Source: Phosphitispora fastidiosa
GTDB taxonomy: Bacteria > Bacillota > Thermincolia > Thermincolales > UBA2595
Assembly: GCF_019008365.1 (NCBI RefSeq)
Contig: NZ_JAHHUL010000018.1
Coordinates: 1 to 64,000 of the forward strand
DNA: 64,000 bases
Reading direction: 5' to 3'
The notes beneath the pieces are model-generated. The model saw only the letters and a program-made list of their open reading frames with translations, searched no databases and had not been told where the DNA came from. A program made the position numbers and the translations under genes. This document shows positions 32,831 through 42,843 of the stretch, piece by piece. Each line of letters starts with the position of its first letter. Position 1 is the stretch's first letter.

Positions 32831-34954
32831 TTGGGAATAAAGCTAATTAAATTGAGCTTAATAGTTATCTGTATCATGCTGACCTCTGCTATGCCCGCTT
32901 TTGCAGAAAATGCGGCAGATGTACAGGGGCACTGGGGAGAAAAAGAGATAAATCAATGGATAGAACAAGGATTTATCACAGGATATGCCGATGGGACATT
33001 TAAACCGGACCAGAATATAACCAGGGCCGAGTTTATAACAATCCTGAACAAAGCGTTAGGGCTTAAGGAGAAAACAGAGGACAATTTTAAGGATGTTCCC
33101 CAACGTGCCTGGTATGCCGGGGAATTTGCAAAAGCCAGGTATGCAGCATATATTTCAGGTTACAATGACGGCAGCGTTAGACCGCAAAACAATATTTCGC
33201 GGCAGGAGGTTGCAGTACTTGTGGCCAATCTTCTGAGGTTAACTGAAGCCAATAATTTGATGACAGTGAAAAAATTTAGGGACGCGGCTTCTATACCTGC
33301 CTGGAGTAAAGCATGTATTAACCAGCTGGCAGTTAAGGGATATATTAATGGTTATGCAGACCAGACTTTTCATCCCACGGCACCTATCACCAGGGCTGAG
33401 GCTGTTGCCATGCTAAACAGGGTTTTGGGCCAAATAATAAGTGAACCCAAGACTTATGGACCTGAAACAGGGCAAGAGGTGATTAACGGCAACCTTACCC
33501 TGACCAGTCAGGATATTATATTACAGAACCTGACCGTGGCAGGGGATATGTACTGCACTGCAGGTATTGGTGAAGGTAATGTCTATGTTAAGGATTCAGA
33601 TATTAAAGGTAATATTATTATCAGCGGCGGGGGAATAAACTCTGTAATTTTTCTGAATACCTCTTCCCAAGGAATTATCATTTATAAAAACAGCGGCAGG
33701 GTACGTGTTGTAGCCGAAGGGGATACTTCTTTAAACAAAGCGGTTTTGGAGACCCCGGCAATATTGGTGGAACAGGATGCCCGGGGCAAAGGATTCAGTG
33801 ATGTTGAGATAATTGTCATCAAACCGGGGGAAGCAGTTGAGTTGGATGGGGATTTCCAAAATGTTTCCATAGCTGCAAAGATTGAAGTGAGTATAACGGG
33901 AAATACCAATATAAATAATATTGAAATTGACAGTTCGGCAGAAGGCAGTCAGATTGATATAGACAGCAGTGCAAGTATAAATAATGTTATTATTAATGCG
34001 GGCATCCAGATCACCGGCAGCGGAACGATTGATGCTGCAGTTGTTAATGCCAATAATGTGACAATTCAGCAGAAGGTGAACCGGGTAACGGTGTCCCAAG
34101 CAGTGCAGTCAACTAATGTGGGAGGCCAGGAGATTAATGAGCCGGGAGTGGTGACAACTCCTGTGGCAGGCGGCAGCGGAAGCTCTAATTCCACTCATGC
34201 TCCGGCAGCAGGTCAAGATACGGGGGCTGTAAATGAAGATGAAAGCGTATTAATAGATGTACTGGCGAATGACACCGATGCCTTGAGTCATACGCTGACA
34301 GTCACCGGCTTCACCTATGAAATCAGTGACGGCAATGGCGGGACCGCGACAGCCACGGTTAGTGTAACCATAAATGCGGTCAACGATGCCCCGGCTACGG
34401 TCAATGATACTGCTGCAGTTGACCAGGATAGTACTGTGCTGATAGATGTAATAGCCAATGATACGGATGTTGAGGGTGATACCCTGTCAATCACGAGCCT
34501 CACCCAGGGGACTAACGGTATGGTGTCCAAGGAAGGAGACAGCCTGAGGTATACGCCTGATGCCGGTTACACCGGAGCCGACAGTTTTACCTATAATATC
34601 AGTGACGGCAACGGCGGTACCGCAACAGGCACAGTAAGTGTTACGGTGAACCTTGCCGGGCCTTTGTTATCAATGGATATAGACGAACCTTTCTGGATAA
34701 CAGAACGTTTCCCGGTATCAATAACTCACACGGGGACTTATGAATTCAGAACAAGTTTTTATTCTTTCGATTGCGATACCATCCTGTATGTTTTAGATGC
34801 AGCTACAGCTGGCAATATACTGGGATCTAATGATGATTACACCGATTTATATGCCTGTGTTATCTTAAACCTGGACCCGGGAACATATTACGTAAAGGTT
34901 GAAGAGTTTTCAGCAAGTTATCTTTATTGTCACTTAGAAGTTTCTGAATTGTAG
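32831..34954 (+). CDS. S-layer-homology surface protein with cadherin-like repeats
   Basis: About 707 residues from TTG 32831; the exact start is uncertain. A signal peptide ends near MPAFAEN. Three SLH domains follow (GHWGEKEINQWIEQGFITGY; YISGYNDGSVRPQNNISRQE; GYINGYADQTFHPTAPITRA), which bind pyruvylated wall polymer. The middle has parallel beta-helix-like repeats. Then come two VCBS/cadherin-like units sharing YNISDGNGGTAT, the first about 40 residues shorter, and a C-terminal pre-peptidase (PPC)-like domain. It is a cell-surface protein anchored by its SLH part; the ligand is unknown. Confidence 0.88.
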   Translation: MGIKLIKLSLIVICIMLTSAMPAFAENAADVQGHWGEKEINQWIEQGFITGYADGTFKPDQNITRAEFITILNKALGLKEKTEDNFKDVPQRAWYAGEFAKARYAAYISGYNDGSVRPQNNISRQEVAVLVANLLRLTEANNLMTVKKFRDAASIPAWSKACINQLAVKGYINGYADQTFHPTAPITRAEAVAMLNRVLGQIISEPKTYGPETGQEVINGNLTLTSQDIILQNLTVAGDMYCTAGIGEGNVYVKDSDIKGNIIISGGGINSVIFLNTSSQGIIIYKNSGRVRVVAEGDTSLNKAVLETPAILVEQDARGKGFSDVEIIVIKPGEAVELDGDFQNVSIAAKIEVSITGNTNINNIEIDSSAEGSQIDIDSSASINNVIINAGIQITGSGTIDAAVVNANNVTIQQKVNRVTVSQAVQSTNVGGQEINEPGVVTTPVAGGSGSSNSTHAPAAGQDTGAVNEDESVLIDVLANDTDALSHTLTVTGFTYEISDGNGGTATATVSVTINAVNDAPATVNDTAAVDQDSTVLIDVIANDTDVEGDTLSITSLTQGTNGMVSKEGDSLRYTPDAGYTGADSFTYNISDGNGGTATGTVSVTVNLAGPLLSMDIDEPFWITERFPVSITHTGTYEFRTSFYSFDCDTILYVLDAATAGNILGSNDDYTDLYACVILNLDPGTYYVKVEEFSASYLYCHLEVSEL

Positions 34955-34962
34955 TATATAAA

Positions 34963-35013
34963 AAAGGCCTGACCGCTCCGGTCAGGCCTTTCCCTCGTGC
35001 GCCCCGCATGGGC
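34963..35013 (+). terminator. Terminator module after SLH gene (second copy)
   Basis: AAAGGCCTGACCG-ctc-CGGTCAGGCCTTT (34963-34991), then GCCCCGCATGGGC and a T-run. It is the same two-hairpin module as at 19024-19076. It may also stop the convergent cotJ operon. Confidence 0.85.
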
Positions 35014-35032
35014 CTTTTTCTAGCACTTTCCC

Positions 35033-35605
35033 CTAAAATACTTTCTTACAGTTCAAATGTGTCTGCACATTATCCAGGACTTCACCGAACCTCTGGAAGT
35101 GGACAACTTCACGCTCCCGGAGGAACTTGAGGGTATCATTGACACAGGGGTCATCACTTAAGTTGAGGATGTTTTCATAGGTGGCCCTGGCCTTTTCCTC
35201 AGCGGCCATATCCTCGACCAGGTTTGCCACCGGGTCTCCCTTGGCGGCAAAGTAGGCCGCGGTAAAGGGTACTCCCCCGGCATTCTGCAGGAAGACATCC
35301 TTGCCGTGGTTGGCGTAATAGGCTTCCAGCCCGGCTGCCTTGGCCTGGGCGGGGGTTACCCCCTTCATCAGCTTATAGAACAGTGTGGCAATGATCTCCC
35401 AGTGTGCCAGCTCTTCGGTCCCAATATCTGTAAGCACTCCTTTGGCCATTCCTGTCGGCATTGTATACCGCTGTGTCAGGTAGCGGTTGGCTGCTGCCGC
35501 TTCCCCGTCGGAGCCGCCGTACTGTTCCAGGACTATTTTCGCAAGCCGTGGGTTGGGGCCGCTTACCCGGACAGGGTATTGAAGCTTTTTCTCATATATC
35601 CACAT
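35033..35605 (-). CDS. cotJC: Spore coat protein CotJC (manganese catalase family)
   Basis: 190 residues. Four-helix ferritin-like di-manganese catalase core with Glu/His ligands (EELAHWEII near residue 65, DMAAEEKARATYENIL, EREVVHFQRFGEVL). CotJC is incorporated into the spore coat during sporulation. It is the last gene of cotJABC, 16 nt after cotJB. It shows that the organism forms endospores or descends from one that did. Confidence 0.95.
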   Translation of the reverse strand: MWIYEKKLQYPVRVSGPNPRLAKIVLEQYGGSDGEAAAANRYLTQRYTMPTGMAKGVLTDIGTEELAHWEIIATLFYKLMKGVTPAQAKAAGLEAYYANHGKDVFLQNAGGVPFTAAYFAAKGDPVANLVEDMAAEEKARATYENILNLSDDPCVNDTLKFLREREVVHFQRFGEVLDNVQTHLNCKKVF

Positions 35606-35621
35606 ACTATCTTAGCCCTCC

Positions 35622-35888
35622 TTAGTACTCGATTTGCCACGGCCATGGCTCGTCAATCCAGCGCCATGGGTGCTGGCTGGGGGAAGTGCCGAAGTTCATC
35701 AGGGGACCGTAGCATTTTTCGTATTCAAACTTGAGTTTTTTCAGACACTCAGTGACCTGGTTATATTCTGCCAATGCCTTGATATCAGCAGGATGTGTGT
35801 CCAGGAAGAGGTTAAGTTCAACGGCAGTAAATTCGTAGCTCATTATTTCCTTGAGCAGGTGTGCCTGGTGAGAAATTTTCCTATTCAT
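35622..35888 (-). CDS. cotJB: Spore coat protein CotJB
   Basis: 88 residues, the usual CotJB length. Typical features are an LFLDTHPADIKALAEYN segment and a tryptophan-rich end (HPWRWIDEPWPWQIEY). It works with CotJC in coat assembly. It lies between cotJA and cotJC with gaps of 18 and 16 nt. Confidence 0.93.
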   Translation of the reverse strand: MNRKISHQAHLLKEIMSYEFTAVELNLFLDTHPADIKALAEYNQVTECLKKLKFEYEKCYGPLMNFGTSPSQHPWRWIDEPWPWQIEY

Positions 35889-35906
35889 AGCTACCTCCTG
35901 TCATTA

Positions 35907-36104
35907 TTACCATTCAGATGTACACGGATGGGGAGTATAAGGTCTCACAAGTTCCGGAAAGATAGTGCCATGGTACAGGCCGATTTCCGGGTCAAATACC
36001 AGCCTCATATACTGGTAAGGTGTCCATGCCTGTGCCAGCCGGGCCTGGGGAAAGCACGCTCCTATTGGCTCCGGAGGCAGACAGTTGTTATATTCTCTCA
36101 ACAT
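35907..36104 (-). CDS. cotJA: Spore coat protein CotJA
   Basis: 65 residues. It has the CotJA pattern of a short proline-rich chain (QAWTPYQYMRLVFDPEIGLY, then GTIFPELVRPY). It is the first gene of the spore-coat operon; ribosome site AGAGGGGG is well placed. A sporulation sigma promoter is expected in 36105-36190, but I could not fix one with confidence. Confidence 0.9.
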   Translation of the reverse strand: MLREYNNCLPPEPIGACFPQARLAQAWTPYQYMRLVFDPEIGLYHGTIFPELVRPYTPHPCTSEW

Positions 36105-36191
36105 TTTTTGACCCCCTCTAAACAGAGTTATTCCTATGTTTAGGATATGCAGAAAAACCGGTATTTGTTATTCGTCACCCAATATGTAAAC

Positions 36192-36219
36192 AAAAAAAGG
36201 AGTCTCATTCCGAGACTCC
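36192..36219 (-). terminator. Terminator of DUF421-DUF4363 operon
   Basis: On the minus strand GGAGTCTC-ggaat-GAGACTCC is followed by seven T residues. Confidence 0.85.
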
Positions 36220-36257
36220 GCATTTACGCCCTAGGAATACATTTTCCATTTCCCCTC

Positions 36258-36647
36258 TCATAATACATTTTTCATATTGAGGGCTTCTTTTTCAGGGACG
36301 TGTTTGATAAGCAGCTTTAGTTCCGCCATTTCCGACATAAAGCCGGATAGGTCCCTGGTGTCCATGAATTTTTTAGTCCGGGACATTGATGTATTTATCT
36401 GGTCCAGTTCGATGTGGTCAATCAGGATGGTCCATTTGACGATGGTCCGTTCCCATATGGCATGAAGTTTGGAAAAGTCAGATTCGGCCTGCTGCCAGTC
36501 ATCATTGGCAACACTTTTTTCAATTCGTTCAGCCATAACCAGGAGTTCATTTGCGGTGCTGTCAAGATAATAATAGGCATAGGTTCCGAAACCCAGGAGA
36601 AGGGCTAAAATCACTATTGTAGCGACTACAATTTTCAATTTTTTCAC
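36258..36647 (-). CDS. DUF4363 membrane-anchored protein
   Basis: 129 residues with one N-terminal membrane segment (residues about 6-27) and a helical, charged outer domain. DUF4363 proteins are commonly encoded right after DUF421 proteins in spore formers, as here (5-nt gap). No function is known. Confidence 0.8.
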   Translation of the reverse strand: MKKLKIVVATIVILALLLGFGTYAYYYLDSTANELLVMAERIEKSVANDDWQQAESDFSKLHAIWERTIVKWTILIDHIELDQINTSMSRTKKFMDTRDLSGFMSEMAELKLLIKHVPEKEALNMKNVL

Positions 36648-36652
36648 CTCTG

Positions 36653-37339
36653 TTATTTCGCTTCTTTACCTGACTTAAGCTGGCAAAAGAGCTTATCCTC
36701 GGTATCCAGACAGGCAAAAAGAACATCTTTGGGACTTGCTATCCCCAGGTCTTCAAGCTCCTGATACAGCCACTCAATATTCAATTTCAATTTCGCCAAA
36801 TTCCTGTGAATGACATGTCCGTCCATTATCAGGGTATAGGGAAGCCCTTCATATTTTGTGGGAAGATTTAAATCTTCCGGTATCACAGGTCTTTTTTGAG
36901 ACTTTTCGATAACGCTGAGCTGGCCGCTGGTTTCCAGAATGGCAAATTCAACATCTGAAATGTTGGGGACATCTTTTGCTCTAAGTTGTTCCATTAGGTC
37001 ACTAAGGTTATACCTCAGCCGCTTGAGTTCAGATTCGACGATTTTTCCGTTTTCGATGAGGACACTGGGGGTGCCGCAGATAAAACCCCTGGCCCGGTCA
37101 CTCTTTAAAGAAATATAGGACAGGATAACCTGAGCGGCAATAAGTGTCAGAATCGGGGTAATGCCGTTTATTAAGGGTATGCCCGGACTCTCCATAGGTA
37201 TTGCGGCCAATTCCGACAGCATTAGGGTGACTACCAGTTCAAAGGGCTGAAGCTGGCCGATCTGTCTCTTGCCCATGATGCGCATGGCCATAACTACAAA
37301 GACATAAAGTATCAGGGTGCGAACAAGAACAATCAGCAA
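36653..37339 (-). CDS. DUF421 (YetF/YdfS-like) membrane protein
   Basis: 228 residues from TTG 37339, which has ribosome site GAGGAGGG; the open frame extends upstream to 37387, but this start matches the family's N-terminus. Three membrane segments include VVMAMRIMGKRQIGQLQPFE, the hallmark of DUF421; the cytoplasmic part holds two repeats (GTPSVLIENGKIVESELKRL; MDGHVIHRNLAKLKLNIEWL). The related Bacillus proteins are linked to spore or envelope functions. The molecular role is unknown. Confidence 0.87.
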   Translation of the reverse strand: MLIVLVRTLILYVFVVMAMRIMGKRQIGQLQPFELVVTLMLSELAAIPMESPGIPLINGITPILTLIAAQVILSYISLKSDRARGFICGTPSVLIENGKIVESELKRLRYNLSDLMEQLRAKDVPNISDVEFAILETSGQLSVIEKSQKRPVIPEDLNLPTKYEGLPYTLIMDGHVIHRNLAKLKLNIEWLYQELEDLGIASPKDVLFACLDTEDKLFCQLKSGKEAK

Positions 37340-37565
37340 AACGCTGTCCCTCCTCTTGTCTAACACAAGTCTCTTTATTTTAACCACGAGGCAGGTCTTT
37401 TATTACAGGCAACTATTCAATCCCCTATAAATTCCATTCAGTGGGCAATTATGCTGTTTCGTCCCTAAACAATAGAAAAACTACTCTCGTAGTGATACAG
37501 TAGTATTAGGTTAAAAGGTCGATAAGAGTTTTAAAACCCCCTATCATGAAAAGGGAAGGAAGGCC

Positions 37566-37745
37566 ATGAGTATGTTATCCTCAGTTCTTGCGATTGTGAT
37601 AATTATCTTGATTGGAGCCAGTCTGCTGACTTTATTGGGGATTGTGTTATCACTGGGACACTATGACAAAAAAGAGGTTATTGCCAAATTTGAAAGCGAG
37701 CCTGACGATCCTAGCCGGTGGAGCCATTGGCCGGAATGCAGCTAA
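37566..37745 (+). CDS. Small single-pass membrane protein
   Basis: 59 residues, ATG behind GGGAAGGAAGG. One membrane segment (IVIIILIGASLLTLLGIVLS) and a polar tail ending SRWSHWPECS. Followed by a good terminator, so it is probably a real monocistronic gene. I do not recognise it. Confidence 0.6.
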   Translation: MSMLSSVLAIVIIILIGASLLTLLGIVLSLGHYDKKEVIAKFESEPDDPSRWSHWPECS

Positions 37746-37800
37746 ACGGAACTCGATAGGATGCCCTTGAATTATATATTGAATTATTTGAATGCACCTG

Positions 37801-37827
37801 TGACAGGATATTTATCCTGTCATTTTT
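37801..37827 (+). terminator. Terminator after small membrane protein
   Basis: TGACAGGAT-attt-ATCCTGTCA followed by TTTTT (37823-37827). The region 37828-38043 beyond it is AT-rich and shows no gene. Confidence 0.85.
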
Positions 37828-38043
37828 ATGTTTGCGAGGCATAAAATTTATCTTTTCCACACATGTATTCACTATCACAAGCTGCGGAAATTAGCTGTAA
37901 GTATAATCTTACATGTAAAGAAAACATACACAATAATAGTATTAAGTGATAGTGCCTGAAAATAAAGAGTTTCCACGTTGTGTTTAAAAAAGCATAATGC
38001 ATACTTTGTGTTCATTTGACGGCAAAATGTGACAAAATTCGGC

Positions 38044-38059
38044 TGGCATCAAATTTGCA
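38044..38059 (+). promoter_or_regulatory. Sigma-54-type promoter of the formate dehydrogenase operon
   Basis: TGGCATCAAATTTGCA matches the -24/-12 consensus TGGCAC-N5-TTGCA with the required GG and GC spacing. Transcription would begin near 38071, upstream of the TTG 38114 start. No activator site was identified. Confidence 0.65.
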
Positions 38060-38113
38060 TATATAGTGTATGGGGTTCAAAAAACTAATCCATCGGAAGG
38101 AGGACTATTTCAT

Positions 38114-41100
38114 TTGCAGATTTCACGAAGAAGCTTTCTCAAATTATCCGGGGCGACCACATTATCAGTTATGCTGGCAGACTTGGGTTTCGACCTTTCA
38201 CAGGCTTCTGCCCAGGTTCAGGGGTTCAAAATTAAGTCAGCCAAAGCAACTCCAACCATCTGCCCGTACTGCAGTGTGGGCTGCGGTATCCTGATTTACA
38301 ACGAGAACGGTAAGCTGGTTAATACCGAAGGGGATCCGGATCACCCTATTAATCAGGGGTCACTCTGCAGCAAGGGAGCAGCCGTTTACCAGCTGCATGA
38401 AAATGAGAGAAGGCTCAAAAAGCCCCTTTATCGGGCTCCCGGAAGCGACAAATGGGAAGAAAAAGACTGGGAATGGATGATAGAAAAGATAGCTCGGAAA
38501 GCAAAAGAGACCAGGGATGCAACTTTTACAGTCAGGGATACAGTAACTGATTCCAAGACCGGACAAGCTCTTGACATAACTGTTAACCGGACTGAGGCGA
38601 TAGGATGCCTGGGAGGCGCCGCTCTGGACAACGAAGAATGCTATCTGTTGCAAAAACTCATGAGGGGAATGGGCCTGGTATTTATTGAGCACCAGGCGCG
38701 TATCTGACACTCTTCCACGGTTGCCGGTCTGGCGCCATCATTTGGAAGAGGGGCAATGACTAATCACTGGATTGATTTAAAAAACACTGATCTCGCTCTG
38801 GTTATTGGGGCCAACCCTGCGGAAAACCACCCCATTTCCTTCAAGTGGCTAACCAAAGCCAAAGAGGACAGGGGTGCTAAAATTATCCATGTAGACCCGC
38901 GGTTTACCAGGACATCCGCCAAGGCTGATATCTATGCAAAGTTACGTTCAGGCACTGACATAGCCTTCATAGGCGGGATATTTAATTATCTCCTGCAAAA
39001 TGGCCTCTATAATAAAGAGTATGTCCTGAATTACACTAATGCTCCGCTGCTCACTAATCCCGGTTATCAATTTGCAGACGGTCTCTTCAGCGGATATAAC
39101 CCGGAAAAGCGGAGTTACACTGTTGATACCTGGAAATACCAGACTGATCCTGAAGGTAAACCCTTAAAGGATATGACTTTAGCCAATCCTTTCTGTGTGC
39201 TTAACCTGATGAAAAAGCACTATGAGCGGTACGATATTGACACAGTTTGCAAGGTAACCGGCACACCCAGTGATGTTTACAAAAAGGTTCTGGAAAGTGT
39301 TGCTGCCATGGCGGCCCAAGATAAGACCATGACGATTATGTACGCAATGGGAACCACCCAGCATACTGTGGGGTCACAAAATGTGCGCTCCTATGCCATG
39401 CTGCAGCTTCTTCTGGGTAATATCGGGCTGCCTGGCGGCGGGGTCAATGCCATGCGCGGTGAATCCAATGTCCAGGGTTCCACTGATATGGCATTACTGT
39501 TCCACATCCTGCCTGGATATATCGGGACACCTGCAGCCAAACCTGAGCATGCCACACTCCAGGCTTATAATGAAACAGAAACCCCCAAGACCGGTTACTG
39601 GTCCAATAAACCCAAGTTTATGGTAAGCATGCTTAAGGCCTTCTGGGGTAATGCTGCTATTAAAGAAAATGAATTTGGTTATCAATACCTGCCCAAACTG
39701 AATGCAACAAAAAACTACTCTCATATAGCGTTGTTTGAGGCTGCTGCCAAAGGTGATCTGAAGGGCTTATTTGCCTTTGGACAGAACCCGGTGGTGGGCG
39801 GACCCAATTCAGACCTGGAAGCCAAAGCCCTGGAGAACTTGGACTGGATGGTTGGGGTGGATCTCTGGGAGACTGAGACCGCAGCCTTCTGGAATCGTCC
39901 CGGGGCCAAACCGGCTGACATCAAAACTGAGGTGTTCCTCCTGCCGGCGTGTGCTTCCTATGAGAAGGAAGGTACTGTCTCCAACAGCGGGCGCTGGATC
40001 CAGTATCGCTGGAAGGGTGTTGAACCGGCGGGTGAATCAAAGGCTGACCTGGATATCATTAATGAATTGGGCAATGTCCTGAAAAAGCTTTATGCAGGTT
40101 CAACCAGGCCTGAAGATGCACCAATCCGTGACCTCCTTTGGGATTATGGCCAGGATATGTGTGATATAGACAAGGTATCCCGGGAAATTAACGGTTATAA
40201 TACCACTACCGGAAAATTGGTTCCAGGGTTTGCCAAACTGATGGATGACGGTTCCACATGCTCCGGAAACTGGATTATGTCAGGAATGTATCCTGAAGAG
40301 GGTAAAAATCTAACCCAGAGAAGGGACAACAAGGACACATCAAAAATCGGGACATACCTGAACTGGTCCTTTTCCTGGCCTGCTAACAGGCGGATTATCT
40401 ATAACAGGTGTTCTGCCGATTTGACCGGCAGGCCGTGGGCAGGTGATAAGGCGGTTATCTGGTGGGATTCCCTCCAGAGCAAGTGGGTCGGTGAAGATGT
40501 GCCGGACTTTAATGGTACACTGGCCCCTGCAAGTCCAGGGGGCTGCAACCCGTTTATCATGAAGCCCGAGGGCCTGGGAGGCCTCTCTGGAGTCACTGGA
40601 ATGAAAGAAGGGCCGTTCCCGGAACACTACGAACCATGGGATACTCCTCTGGAGAAAAACCCCTTCTCAGGACAACTGCTTAACCCTGTTGTCAAGGTAT
40701 GGCGTCCTGAAGAAATGGGTACTCCTGATAAATTCCCCATAGTGGCTACAACTTACCGGCTTTCCGAGCACTGGCAGGCAGGCGCCATGACCAGAAATGT
40801 ACCCTGGCTGGCAGAGCTTTTCCCTGACATGTTTGTGGAAATCGGTGAAGACCTGGCCAAAGAAAAAGGAATCAACAATGGTGACATGGTGGTCGTAAAA
40901 TCTGCCCGGGGAGAAATAAAGTGTTATGCCATGGTCACCAAGCGTTTTGAAGCCTTCGATCTGGGCGGGCGCACGGTTCACCAGGTGGGGCTGCCATGGC
41001 ATTATGGGTTTAAGGGGATTGCTACAGGCGAGACTGCCAACAAACTCACTCCTCATATCGGTGACGGTAATACCATGATACCTGAATATAAGGCCTTCTT

Positions 41101-41125
41101 GGTCGACGTAAGGAGGGCTGGCTAA
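38114..41125 (+). CDS. fdhA: Formate dehydrogenase catalytic subunit, selenocysteine-containing
   Basis: 1003 residues if TGA 38705-38707 is read as Sec198 (EHQARIUHSSTVAGL, the usual U-H active site). TTG start 38114 follows GGAAGGAGG. A Tat signal (SRRSFLKLSG) precedes a [4Fe-4S] motif C50-x2-C53-x3-C57, then the molybdopterin domains and a C-terminal dinucleotide-binding domain (RLSEHWQAGAMTRN). The enzyme oxidises formate (or reduces CO2) on the outer face of the membrane, using Mo or W bound to Sec. It heads an operon with an iron-sulfur subunit, a membrane subunit, FdhE and TatA. A SECIS with the classical GGTCT loop follows the TGA. Confidence 0.96.
38719..38736 (+). promoter_or_regulatory. 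SECIS element of fdhA
   Basis: GGTTGCC-GGTCT-GGCGCC forms a stem with one bulged T and a GGTCT loop that begins 18 nt after the TGA, as I recall for the E. coli fdhF SECIS. Confidence 0.85.
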
Positions 41126-41919
41126 TGGCAGAACAAATGGGGTTGCTTATTGATGTCAGCAAGTGCACCGGCTGCCGCGGCTGCCAGGTTGCCTGCAAGC
41201 AGTGGAACAACCTGCCGGCAACGGCCACGGCTTTTTCCGGGAGCTATGAAAACCCGCCCCGGATTGAGGGTAATACCTGGACAAGAGTTAAATTTGCCGA
41301 GGACAGGCAGAGTGATGGGAGTGTCCGGTTCCTTTTCCGGAAAACCCAGTGCATGCACTGCACTGAGGCCAGCTGTGTGGCCGTATGTGCATCAGGGGCT
41401 GCCACCAGAATGGATAACGGAACTATTGTTATTGACCAGGACAAGTGTGTTGGCTGTAAAAACTGTGTTGTCGCCTGTCCCTTCGGCGCTGTCGGATTTG
41501 ACCCGCAGACAGGGACCAGCAGGAAATGCCGGGCGTGTTATGAAAGGGTTACCAACAACATGCCTCCTGCCTGTGTCAAAACATGCCCACCGGGAGCCCT
41601 GCAGTCCGGTAAACGCGAAGATATCCTGGCAGTGGCTGAGAAACGTGTCAGCCAGCTAAAGGCTGCAGGTAAAGAGGCATACATATATGGACAAAAGGAA
41701 CTGGGCGGCACCGGCGTCGTCTATGTTCTTGATGCTCCTCCAAAAGTATACGGGCTGCCTGAAAACCCAAGGCCTGCCACGGCAAGTGTGGCAAGAAACT
41801 GGCTGGGTGTTCTGGCAGGAGCGGGGATTCTGGCTTTTGCACCCTTTAAACTCCTGTTTGGTGATAAAGGGTCAGATGTGGAGAATTCTCCAGGAACGGG
41901 GGTGGATGAAAATGCATGA
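41125..41919 (+). CDS. fdhB: Formate dehydrogenase iron-sulfur subunit
   Basis: 264 residues; its ATG overlaps the fdhA stop (TAATG). Four [4Fe-4S] cysteine clusters are visible: CTGCRGCQVAC, CMHCTEASCVAVC, CVGCKNCVVAC and CRACYERV..ACVKTC. A C-terminal hydrophobic segment (WLGVLAGAGILAFAPFKLLF) anchors it to the membrane, as in FdnH-type subunits. It carries electrons from FdhA to the membrane subunit. It has no own signal, so it is probably exported with FdhA. Confidence 0.94.
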   Translation: MAEQMGLLIDVSKCTGCRGCQVACKQWNNLPATATAFSGSYENPPRIEGNTWTRVKFAEDRQSDGSVRFLFRKTQCMHCTEASCVAVCASGAATRMDNGTIVIDQDKCVGCKNCVVACPFGAVGFDPQTGTSRKCRACYERVTNNMPPACVKTCPPGALQSGKREDILAVAEKRVSQLKAAGKEAYIYGQKELGGTGVVYVLDAPPKVYGLPENPRPATASVARNWLGVLAGAGILAFAPFKLLFGDKGSDVENSPGTGVDENA

Positions 41920-42808
41920 AGTTAACTGGCCGGCGCTAATTGCTGTATACCTGTTCATGGCCGGAGTTGGCACTGCTGCTTTCTATACCGGTGTTCTTGC
42001 TGATATATTCAGCAATGGTAAGTACCGGAAATTGGCCAAATACGGAGCATATATCGGTGTACCTCTGATAGTTGGCGGTGTGTTGATGCTGCTTTTCGAT
42101 CTGGGTAAACCGATGAGTTTTTGGAGGTTTTTGCTGCATTTTAACGCCAGTTCGACAATGTCAATCGGGGTTTGGCTGCTTTCAGCCTTTATAGTACTCG
42201 GTGGTCTGAATGCACTGACCTGGCTTGCTGAGGAGAAGTTCGCCGGGAACTCCGGAATCCTGGGAGCCTTTAAGAATAAGGCAGGTCTCAGGAGGTTTAC
42301 CGGATTGGTTGGGATGCCCGTAGGATTACTTACGGCCGGATATACCGGGGTATTGCTGGCAAGTACATCCTCTGCCCTTTGGAGCAGTACATCCTATTTG
42401 GGACTGCTTTTCCTGATTTCGGCGACATCCACCGGAATAGCCGCATTGATGCTGGTATTGGCATGGCGTAAAGAGGACTTTGCTGTAATCCAGAAGCTGG
42501 CCAAGGCAGATGCGATGGTAATCGTATTTGAAATGATTGTGTTCTGCCTGCTTATGCTGGCATTGGGTTCAGGCGCCCCTGAAGCTGCAGCGGTAATCCT
42601 GAAAGGGAGTTTTTCAGTGGTATTCTGGCTTGGCATCGTAGCCTGCGGCCTGGTAATACCCCTAATTGTGGAAATTTATAACATGTTTTCAGCAAAACTG
42701 CACACCGGGAACGATTTTACAGTTCCTGTGGTGGCTTCTGTACTGATTCTGGTGGGTGGATTTTTACTGAGATATGTCTTCCTGTTTGCCGGACAGGTTT
42801 CACTCTAA
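41912..42808 (+). CDS. NrfD/PsrC-type membrane subunit of formate dehydrogenase
   Basis: 298 residues from ATG 41912 (ribosome site GGGGGTGG; ATG 41906 possible), overlapping the fdhB stop. Eight or nine membrane segments and the typical NrfD start (PALIAVYLFMAGVGTAAFYT) with LGKPMSFWRF. NrfD-type subunits pass electrons to or from the quinone pool without haem. Here it replaces the cytochrome b subunit of E. coli-type Fdh-N. Confidence 0.92.
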   Translation: MHEVNWPALIAVYLFMAGVGTAAFYTGVLADIFSNGKYRKLAKYGAYIGVPLIVGGVLMLLFDLGKPMSFWRFLLHFNASSTMSIGVWLLSAFIVLGGLNALTWLAEEKFAGNSGILGAFKNKAGLRRFTGLVGMPVGLLTAGYTGVLLASTSSALWSSTSYLGLLFLISATSTGIAALMLVLAWRKEDFAVIQKLAKADAMVIVFEMIVFCLLMLALGSGAPEAAAVILKGSFSVVFWLGIVACGLVIPLIVEIYNMFSAKLHTGNDFTVPVVASVLILVGGFLLRYVFLFAGQVSL

Positions 42809-42843
42809 TACCCGAACTTTACTGAAAGAAGGTGGGAATTATT

